Part shown: positions 1 to 5,972 of the stretch, in pieces
Layout of the letters: every line of letters starts with the position of its first letter
Position numbering within the stretch: the stretch's first letter is position 1
IMG/VR virus record: IMGVR_UViG_3300005531_000020
Location: 1 to 37,419 of that record
Source of the DNA: a virus
DNA: 37,419 nucleotides
Direction: 5' to 3' (one strand)
Made by a program: the position numbers and the translations under genes
The notes under the pieces: model-generated
Told to the model about the DNA's origin: nothing
Seen by the model: the letters and a program-made list of their open reading frames with translations, nothing else
Databases searched by the model: none

Positions 1-33
1 AGCCAAGGTGATGGTTCGGCGGGTGCGCAAATG

Positions 34-65
34 AAAAAGGGCCGCCAGCTCATCGCCAGCGGCCC
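34..65 (-). terminator. Rho-independent terminator ending the late/lysis operon
   Basis: Read on the minus strand, a perfect 7-bp GC stem (GGGCCGC / GCGGCCC, 13-nt loop) is followed at once by TTTTTCATT. It lies about 75 bases past the last minus-strand stop codon (141), exactly where the long leftward transcription unit should end. The stem and T-run are read directly from the sequence; function is inferred. Confidence 0.8.
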
Positions 66-140
66 GAAGTCAGGGCATTGGACAGGGTCGCTTGGGAGGA
101 AGGCGCCCTGTATCCGGCCGGAAGACCGGATTGGTGGATC

Positions 141-668
141 TCACACGCGCCGATAGGCCACGACGCCTCCGAGTTTGTGCGGCGACATCCAGCGGGTGCG
201 GACGGCCCCGCCATCGTTGCCAGACTGCACCAGGATCATTCCGTTGCGGTGCTCGAGCAGGCGCCCAACATGATGGCGCCAGACGACTACGTTTGCCGTC
301 TCGATCGTCGCTGCCGCCCCTCGCCGCGCCCAATTGATCGCCAGATTGAGCGAGCGATCGGCGATGCCAAAATATGTCCGCAGCCAACAGCCGCACCACG
401 GAATGCCGTAGCAGTCGCGCGGACGGCTTCCCGACGCCGCTACGGGCGCCGCCCATGCGTTGAAACGGTTCTGGTGCTTCCAAGGATGCCTGCGGGTCTC
501 ATGCCATCCCCTGACATCGCAGGACGGCAGGTAGCGGTCGTCGCAGTGGACCGGACCTGAGCCGCCCGTTCCGAAGACATGGTGGTGATGGTGCCTGTGA
601 TGCCGCGCCTGCGCCGGCAGGCACGCCAAGAGAACGAGCGCGAGCGCGCCCGCAACGATGCGGAGCAT
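141..668 (-). CDS. Secreted NlpC/P60- or CHAP-like cysteine hydrolase (putative)
   Basis: A 175-aa protein with a clear Sec signal peptide (residues 1-21, ending PAQA) followed by a histidine-rich stretch (about residues 22-30). The C-terminal half has the layout of papain-like cell-wall hydrolases: a cysteine at the head of a helix (WCGCWLR), then a valine-rich strand with paired histidines (VVVWRHHVGR), then SGNDGGAVRTR. The mature chain has five cysteines, which fits two disulfides plus one catalytic Cys. It is the last gene of the lysis cluster, just before the terminator. Probable role is cell-wall degradation in the periplasm. The family call rests on motif pattern only; an adhesin-like wall protein is an alternative. 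Confidence 0.6.
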   Translation of the reverse strand: MLRIVAGALALVLLACLPAQARHHRHHHHHVFGTGGSGPVHCDDRYLPSCDVRGWHETRRHPWKHQNRFNAWAAPVAASGSRPRDCYGIPWCGCWLRTYFGIADRSLNLAINWARRGAAATIETANVVVWRHHVGRLLEHRNGMILVQSGNDGGAVRTRWMSPHKLGGVVAYRRV

Positions 669-716
669 GTTGGAGATTCCCCCGTTGTGAAAACGATCAG
701 GACGCGATCTGGATGA

Positions 717-1007
717 TTACGATTTCGTCGCGACCCACTTCATCACCAGCGCCCCGGCCGCCGTCCCGGCAAGCCCCCAAAGCGCGTGCATGATGTAGCG
801 CCCGATTTTGAGGGCCGTCCCGAAGTCCTGCAGCGTCAATTTGATCTCCTGCAGGGCAACGGAGTTCTCCTGATGCCGGGCGTCCTGGCGCTTCTGATTG
901 TCCTCGAACCGGCGCGTCAAATCGTCCACCTGTCGCTGCAGATTTTTGACATCGGCCTCGAGCGCGGGGATGCGTTCCGGCATTGAGCTACCAATCGGCG
1001 GGGTCAT
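717..1007 (-). CDS. XhlA-like coiled-coil membrane protein (holin accessory candidate)
   Basis: A 96-aa protein. Residues about 10-65 form a charged heptad-like coiled coil (ALEADVKNLQRQVDDL and onward), and residues about 72-90 form a single C-terminal membrane segment (ALWGLAGTAAGALVMKWV). An N-terminal coiled coil with a C-terminal anchor is typical of XhlA/haemolysin-type holin partners. The start is ATG after a GGGGGCGGG Shine-Dalgarno-like stretch. It lies between two secreted proteins in the lysis cluster. A spanin-like role cannot be excluded. Topology is visible in the sequence; function is inferred. Confidence 0.65.
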   Translation of the reverse strand: MTPPIGSSMPERIPALEADVKNLQRQVDDLTRRFEDNQKRQDARHQENSVALQEIKLTLQDFGTALKIGRYIMHALWGLAGTAAGALVMKWVATKS

Positions 1008-1129
1008 GCCCGCCCCCTGTGTTTACGTCCGGTTAGCTCCGTTGCTCGTATTCTCACTGCGGGCATCGGCAATTCATCCTTGCTGGTGTCCACGGGGCGT
1101 CCGGTCGTCTCACCGGCCGGGCGTCCCAC
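1004..1129 (-). CDS. Possible 41-aa small ORF in the gap between lysis genes
   Basis: A GTG-started ORF fills the 125-base gap between the 1133-1723 and 717-1007 genes, and its stop overlaps the next start as ATGA, the coupling style used throughout this genome. The peptide is polar and basic (ends GRKHRGRA). There is no good ribosome site at the GTG; an internal ATG would leave 20 aa. Not recognised; it may be only a leader that couples translation. Confidence 0.28.
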   Translation of the reverse strand: MGRPAGETTGRPVDTSKDELPMPAVRIRATELTGRKHRGRA

Positions 1130-1132
1130 GCA

Positions 1133-1723
1133 TCACGGGTTAGCGGGCGGCGCGGCGGGCGCTGGCGTGGGCGCCGCCGCGCTCGCCGGCACCGTCACGG
1201 GCGCTGCCACGGCGATCTGCGGCACCTTGCTGCACAGATCGTGCAGGCTCGGGATCGGGATCGACACGTTGAGCGGCGCCGCGGTCTGCACAGTGGTCGC
1301 GAGATCGGCGAAAACCTGCGTGCAATGCGGGTTGCCGCACAGGTTGTTCGCCGCCATCTGCGCAAGCCGTAGCGCCTCGAGATCGGTCGCGGCGCGGAAG
1401 GTCAGCGGGATCGGATGCGCCTTGACGACATCCCCGAAGGCTTTGGCGGCGATCCAGCACTGCTGCCCATGACCATCCTGCAAAGAGGGAATCGTTGTCG
1501 AAAGCGCAATCGCCGCGTCGAGATCGTTAGCCACGAAGTTGGCGAGGTCCTGAAACGGCTTGGCGAGAAGCGCGCCGATCTGTGCGCCGGGCGTGCCGGG
1601 CGCATCGTCCGGCCGTGCCTGCGGGATGAGATTGGGCAACGTGATCTTGTGGCCGGCGGTGCGGTCCTGCGCCGCCGCCGGCAGCGCGATCAGGAGGGCG
1701 ACGAGGATGGCGAGATGGCGCAT
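1133..1723 (-). CDS. Secreted protein of unknown function, lysis cluster
   Basis: A 196-aa protein with a signal peptide (residues 1-18, ending PAAA before QDR), a helical middle with four cysteines (QQCW, NLCG, PHCT, DLCS), and a low-complexity Ala/Pro tail. Four cysteines in an exported protein suggest two disulfides. It starts one base after the stop of the holin-like gene (TGACATG), so it is translated with it. No family was recognised. Its place among lysis genes suggests a periplasmic role such as a spanin-like or envelope-modifying function, but this is inference from context. Confidence 0.65.
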   Translation of the reverse strand: MRHLAILVALLIALPAAAQDRTAGHKITLPNLIPQARPDDAPGTPGAQIGALLAKPFQDLANFVANDLDAAIALSTTIPSLQDGHGQQCWIAAKAFGDVVKAHPIPLTFRAATDLEALRLAQMAANNLCGNPHCTQVFADLATTVQTAAPLNVSIPIPSLHDLCSKVPQIAVAAPVTVPASAAAPTPAPAAPPANP

Positions 1724-1724
1724 G

Positions 1725-1970
1725 TCAAGGTGCCTTGTGGTCGGGAGGCGGAAGGAGGGCGGATTCTTTCGTCTTGGACCCGGCTGACGAGCCCCAATAG
1801 AATTGGACGAGCGTCGTAAAGGCCGTGCCGAGAATTCCGACGAATGCCCATCCAGCCTCGGCGATCGTCGGCTTGATCAGCACGATCACGAACACCAAGG
1901 CGATGAAGGCAAGTGCGACGGTGGTGGCGATGAACTTCGGCACGTCGAAGGAATCGAAGAAAGATTTCAT
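1725..1970 (-). CDS. Holin-like small membrane protein
   Basis: An 81-aa protein with two hydrophobic segments (about residues 11-33, FIATTVALAFIALVFVIVLI, and 38-58) and a polar C-terminus (GSKTKESALLPPPDHKAP). Size, two membrane segments and position directly after the endolysin match small phage holins, which make membrane lesions that release or trigger the lysin. The chosen ATG sits after GGAGG overlapping the endolysin stop (TAGGAGG), a good ribosome site. Candidate holin; the upstream one-TM protein (3063-3221) is the competing candidate. Confidence 0.65.
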   Translation of the reverse strand: MKSFFDSFDVPKFIATTVALAFIALVFVIVLIKPTIAEAGWAFVGILGTAFTTLVQFYWGSSAGSKTKESALLPPPDHKAP

Positions 1971-1980
1971 AGGCGGCCTC

Positions 1981-3066
1981 CTAGGCAACCATCTCGAGGG
2001 CGGCTGCTTCAATCTGATCGACGCGCGACAGCCAGCCGCGGCCATAGCGGGGATACTGCGGGAGCGAGCGATAGAAGGAACGGCGCTGATCGGCGAAAGC
2101 CTTGATCAGTTGTGCCGCGTCAGCGGAACGAACTGCCGACAGGGTTGCGGGGCCGATCGCACCATCCGGCGCCACGCCGAGCGCACGCTGCAACTGCTTG
2201 GCTCCCTGTCCTGGACCGGCGTTCACTCCCGTGTCGAAATACATCAGGTCGACGCCTGCCGGCAGGGTGGGTGCGATCGGTAGCCAGTATTTGTGCTCGT
2301 AGATATCGGCGATTTCTGAATCGCTTGCGGACCATACGTCACGGGTTGGCAATCCCTTCTCGGCGCGATAGCGATCATACTCGCGCTGAATCACGCCGCG
2401 CGAGGTACGGCCACCATGGTCATAAGGATCGTCATCGTTGCCGCCCTCCATTTTGAGAATCCACGGCAGGCAGGCGGCAAAACGATCAGCAGCGGGCGAT
2501 GGCGGCGGCGAGAGCGCCTGAGCTGCGGACGGGGCGGCCTGCGTTGTGACGCCGTAATGCGCAAGCCATTCCTCAAACGTGCGGGATGGCTCGCCCGAGT
2601 CGCAAAACTCGAAATGCATCGGATCGGTGCGGCCGGAATAATCCCCACCCCAGCGCGCGCCTTGGGCCTTGAAGGCGGCAATCACCGGAAGCGGAATATG
2701 CCCATGGCCCGATCCCATCGGGTTTTCGTCGGCGTCGATATCGATCGCTGCACCGTAGGCGTGGTTTGACCACTTTGTGGTGCTGCCGCGGATGTAGCGA
2801 GGGTTGAACGCCCCGTCGAACCTCGATACGTGGAGCCTGTCGATTGTCGCCTGGTCACGGCCGTAATAATCCCAGATCGTCGCGAGTGCTGCCGCCAGCG
2901 CGTCAGCCGCCTTCCTGTGGAACATGATATGGGGAACCGTAGTCCCCTCGTAGGTCATTCGAAACGGGGGCGTGACCGCGACGAGTTGCGCGGCGGGCTG
3001 CCCCTTGGCGGGATCCCCATAGAATGCGATCAGGGCTTCCTGATTGTCCTTCGGCCAATTGCTCAC
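1981..3066 (-). CDS. Bifunctional endolysin: M15/VanY-type peptidase + GH108 muramidase
   Basis: A 361-aa protein. Residues about 45-170 carry an M15 (D-Ala-D-Ala carboxypeptidase/VanY) signature, with SNHAYGAAIDID (His102, Asp109) and the late DPMHFEF (His151) as zinc and catalytic residues. After an Ala/Pro linker (about 175-193) comes a GH108-type lysozyme domain with the catalytic EGG (207-209) in KMEGGNDDDPYDHGG. It ends in a peptidoglycan-binding-like segment (GQGAKQLQRALGVAPDGAIG). The fusion would cut both peptide and glycan in peptidoglycan. The start is GTG overlapping the upstream stop (GTGA). There is no signal peptide, so a holin should be needed. Confidence 0.88.
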   Translation of the reverse strand: MSNWPKDNQEALIAFYGDPAKGQPAAQLVAVTPPFRMTYEGTTVPHIMFHRKAADALAAALATIWDYYGRDQATIDRLHVSRFDGAFNPRYIRGSTTKWSNHAYGAAIDIDADENPMGSGHGHIPLPVIAAFKAQGARWGGDYSGRTDPMHFEFCDSGEPSRTFEEWLAHYGVTTQAAPSAAQALSPPPSPAADRFAACLPWILKMEGGNDDDPYDHGGRTSRGVIQREYDRYRAEKGLPTRDVWSASDSEIADIYEHKYWLPIAPTLPAGVDLMYFDTGVNAGPGQGAKQLQRALGVAPDGAIGPATLSAVRSADAAQLIKAFADQRRSFYRSLPQYPRYGRGWLSRVDQIEAAALEMVA

Positions 3067-3221
3067 AGTGCGCCCCTCTTTAGCCACGCAATCGTCTCAT
3101 CGTCTTTCGCCCTGACCTTGATGCCGCGGTCGTAGCCATTGCCGTCGCCGAAGACGTAACCAACCGCGGCGCCGACGCAGAAGCCGACCAGGGATGCGAC
3201 GATGAGGGCGAACACGATCAT
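3063..3221 (-). CDS. Small one-TM membrane protein, lysis cluster
   Basis: A 52-aa protein that is almost entirely an N-terminal membrane segment (residues 1-24, MIVFALIVASLVGFCVGAAV) followed by a charged tail (KVRAKDDETIAWLKRGAL). It is coupled on both sides: its ATG overlaps the upstream stop (ATGA) and its stop overlaps the endolysin GTG (GTGA). The topology could be a pinholin, antiholin or inner-membrane spanin piece. No family was recognised. Confidence 0.65.
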   Translation of the reverse strand: MIVFALIVASLVGFCVGAAVGYVFGDGNGYDRGIKVRAKDDETIAWLKRGAL

Positions 3222-3442
3222 CCTGCCGCCCCCGGCATGAAGCACCGAAGCTGCGGCGCAGCCGGCGGGTAGAGCCACACGATCGCGGTGTCGATCTTGT
3301 TGGTTCCCTTGACGACCATTTCCGCCGGCACCTTCTGCCATTCACCGTTGAGGCGAACTGCGTAGTTGACAGCCCCGGACGGGCCGGTCAGGATCGAGAA
3401 ATGAAGAAGATTAAAACATGCGGCGTCGCCGGCTGTGGCCAT
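3218..3442 (-). CDS. Small protein of unknown function, first gene of the lysis cluster
   Basis: About 74 aa, ending QLRCFMPGAAG, with a compact beta-like body (AVNYAVRLNGEWQKVPAEM). Its stop overlaps the next ATG (ATGA), which supports the frame. The start is uncertain: ATG at 3442 has a weak ribosome site, ATG at 3478 is possible, and an out-of-frame ATG at the TTTT run would join the frame if one T were missing. Its 5' end overlaps the plus-strand gene at 3401 by about 42 bases. Not recognised. Confidence 0.55.
   Translation of the reverse strand: MATAGDAACFNLLHFSILTGPSGAVNYAVRLNGEWQKVPAEMVVKGTNKIDTAIVWLYPPAAPQLRCFMPGAAG
3366..3394 (+). promoter_or_regulatory. Candidate sigma-70-type promoter for the plus-strand gene at 3401
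   Basis: A perfect TTGACA (3366-3371), a 17-base spacer, and a weak -10 CAGGAT (3389-3394). Transcription would start at or next to the ATG at 3401, giving a leaderless message. The -35 is exact but the -10 matches only three of six positions. Confidence 0.35.
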
Positions 3443-3637
3443 CCTGCAGATGTCCTTGATTTCGTGTGCCGCCAACATTGGGCCGCGCTCGCCGACTTCC
3501 GCCGGAACGCAATCGCGTATGGCGTTTCGGAAGGACGGATTGCGGAAATCAGGAAGCGCGAGGCGCTCGCTATCCTCAATGCTGTCAAGTCAGCGGAACA
3601 TTATCCCCAGGGAGACCCGATCTACGGCAAGGACTGA
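3401..3637 (+). CDS. Small zinc-finger-like protein on the opposite strand
   Basis: A 78-aa protein with an N-terminal metal-site pattern: CGVAGC, then VCRQHW about 14 residues later (Cys-x4-Cys ... Cys-x2-His). A helical, charged C-terminal part follows (EGRIAEIRKREALAILNAVK). It runs against all neighbours and converges on the tailspike, with only 21 bases between the two stops. AGGA lies about 8 bases before the ATG. It resembles small HNH-like or zinc-ribbon phage proteins but lacks a full nuclease motif. Likely a moron-type accessory gene. Confidence 0.65.
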   Translation: MKKIKTCGVAGCGHPADVLDFVCRQHWAALADFRRNAIAYGVSEGRIAEIRKREALAILNAVKSAEHYPQGDPIYGKD

Positions 3638-3658
3638 TCGGCCGGGACTGTTGTCAAC

Positions 3659-5941
3659 CTAGTTGATCCTTATCGCCGTAATCGTGCTGTCCTTGGAGTT
3701 GCCGCTCGCGTTGAACAGGATTTTTCCGCTGACAGATGTCACGTCCTTGCAGCTTATCCTGATATTAGCTGCAGGATTTGCCAAAACTCCAGACAGACTA
3801 ATTGAGTAGAAGGAATTTGCTGCACCAAATGCCCCAACCTGCCCCGACGAGATAACGGTCGTACCGTCCCACAGTTTGCAGTCGAAAGTAGCCCCACCAG
3901 CCGTGTCAGTCAAAGTAACTGTGCCATTAGCCTGCCACGTTCCCACCGTTCCCTGAGCAGCGCTCGGGCCGTCGAAATACGTACCCGTGTTGTTAAGAAG
4001 TACATCGGCGCCAAGAGAGTTAACTGCCGATTGGACCAGATTATTGGTGTAGCATGCTCCAACCGAATAAACCGCCCCGTTCCCGACATTATCGGTAACG
4101 GTACATTGTGTCGCCCCTGTCCCTATCGTCACGGCGTTGCCGGTGTTGGACCCAAACGCATTCGAGAAGAACGAGTTATTGGATATGGCAAACACGGAGC
4201 GGCTGTTGCCGACGTTTACGCCGATGCCGCCATTTCCGGCGATAGTGCTGCCATGCACGATGTAATTTGACCCGGAGCTGATGTCCACGCCATCCGCGGC
4301 ATTGGATAGGATCTGGTCGTTGTTCAACGAGACATCGCCGGTGAACGACGTAGAAAACGTCAGCCCCGATCCGCCACCGCAGCAAATCTGCGAATCCACA
4401 ATGTCCAAATAGCCGCCCGCGATGGCGAGGACGCCTTGATTGAGGCCGCCGTTGATGTAGCTGTGGAGGATGTGCATGCCCGTGGGCGCCGTCCCGGCCT
4501 GAGAATTCTGTATCGCCACAACCGCCGAGCTGGGGCCGGTCATGTCGACCTGAAACAGATTTGCCGCAGCGACCCCCGTGTCGAATACGACCATAGAGTA
4601 TGTTGCGGGCCGCAGGAGTTGCCACGTCACCGTGTTGTCGGGGATGTCGGTGCCGTAATTAGCAATCCCTGGGCTGCTGCCATTTCCGCTCGTGCCGCCG
4701 ACCCTAGCCTGCAAAACGTAGGAAATTGCGTTCGCCGTGACTGTTACGACCGCGCAGGTAGCGTAGACATGATTGGCGACCCATGCGCTTGGGGACACTG
4801 TTGCTTGCGCAAGCGTGCATCCCGATACGGCGTTTTGGTCATATTTGCTGCGGATGTGCCAGCTATTGGAAGATGCGCCGATCAGGCTTATGTTGGTCGG
4901 ACCGTAAGCGTATCCTGCCTGACTGTCTATGGAAACAAAGTCCTGACCAGACACAACTAGATTTTGATAACCTCCAGTCATCATCGAAAAATCAGCGAAG
5001 CACACCGCACATCCGTTGTTCACCACAACGGTCGAGTGCACTGTCGCAACACCCGCGATGACGCCGCCGCCATTAACATGCAGATGTCGAAACCCAACGC
5101 GCGTTGACGATAGTTGCAGAACCGTCACGTCGTGCCCGCAGGCATCCAACGATGACGCACCGCGTGCGAATCCTCCCGTAACAATGGTGCCATCACCGCC
5201 CGATCCAACCAAGACGAGGTTGGTAGAATTCAGGTTGATGCCCGAGAATGTGCAATATTCTCCCGGCGGCAGAAAGATATCACCCCCGCCGAGCGCCGCG
5301 AGCGTCGTCTTACATGCGTTGATCGCCGCCGTATCGTCGGCTACGCCGTTTCCCAAAGCACCATGCGCACGCACATCACACCACGGGCGACCAGAGCCCA
5401 TGTAGACATCGACCGCAAAAATATTTGTTCCTCCACCAGAAACGGCGCCGCTCCAAACCTGGTAGTTTGTTCCATCCGAAATAATAAAAACGCCGACGCC
5501 CTGGCCCACCGCAAAATTAGCCGCGCCATTGATCAGAGAACCGCCCTGTGGCGTGATCGTGACGATGCCGACCCCAATATTTTTTATGTAGAAATTGAAC
5601 GGATAGAACGAGCTCGCAGCCCCGGCCCCGCCGTTTACCGTCTGCGGCAACGTGACCGCAACAGCGCCAGCGTTGTTGAACGTGACGAGTTGCCCGTAAT
5701 CGCTCGCCTGGATCGTGTAGCTCGTTCCGACCTGCGCATTGACGCCGGCATATTGCTGGAACGATGTCACCGCATTGTTGAGGAATCCACGCAGGATAGA
5801 CGGCACGATCAGGTTCGATGTGTTGTCGGGGAAATCCTGCGTGATCTGAGTGTTGAGCGTCGCCTTCGGAAATGGCTGCTGCGCGCTCGCCGCAAATGGC
5901 ACGAGTGCAGACAGCGCCAACAGCAAAGCAACACGGATCAT
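3659..5941 (-). CDS. Tailspike with right-handed beta-helix and Sec signal peptide
   Basis: A 760-aa protein. Residues 1-20 form a signal peptide (ending FAASA). Residues about 45-165 are a beta domain with an NxGxGxVTITP-type motif (IKNIGVGIVTITPQGG). From about 175 a pectate-lyase-3-type start (DVRAHGALGNGVADDTAAI) leads into a long Asn/Ser/Gly-rich beta-helix, then a C-terminal beta domain (CKLWDGTTVISSG). Likely the receptor-binding, possibly glycan-cutting, tailspike. The mature chain has 14 cysteines. An upstream ATG at 5983 would add 14 residues before the signal peptide. It looks more AT-rich than its neighbours, suggesting exchange. The stop is TAG. Confidence 0.85.
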   Translation of the reverse strand: MIRVALLLALSALVPFAASAQQPFPKATLNTQITQDFPDNTSNLIVPSILRGFLNNAVTSFQQYAGVNAQVGTSYTIQASDYGQLVTFNNAGAVAVTLPQTVNGGAGAASSFYPFNFYIKNIGVGIVTITPQGGSLINGAANFAVGQGVGVFIISDGTNYQVWSGAVSGGGTNIFAVDVYMGSGRPWCDVRAHGALGNGVADDTAAINACKTTLAALGGGDIFLPPGEYCTFSGINLNSTNLVLVGSGGDGTIVTGGFARGASSLDACGHDVTVLQLSSTRVGFRHLHVNGGGVIAGVATVHSTVVVNNGCAVCFADFSMMTGGYQNLVVSGQDFVSIDSQAGYAYGPTNISLIGASSNSWHIRSKYDQNAVSGCTLAQATVSPSAWVANHVYATCAVVTVTANAISYVLQARVGGTSGNGSSPGIANYGTDIPDNTVTWQLLRPATYSMVVFDTGVAAANLFQVDMTGPSSAVVAIQNSQAGTAPTGMHILHSYINGGLNQGVLAIAGGYLDIVDSQICCGGGSGLTFSTSFTGDVSLNNDQILSNAADGVDISSGSNYIVHGSTIAGNGGIGVNVGNSRSVFAISNNSFFSNAFGSNTGNAVTIGTGATQCTVTDNVGNGAVYSVGACYTNNLVQSAVNSLGADVLLNNTGTYFDGPSAAQGTVGTWQANGTVTLTDTAGGATFDCKLWDGTTVISSGQVGAFGAANSFYSISLSGVLANPAANIRISCKDVTSVSGKILFNASGNSKDSTITAIRIN

Positions 5942-5972
5942 TCCGCCCGCGCCAAGCCAATGGAATCCCGTC

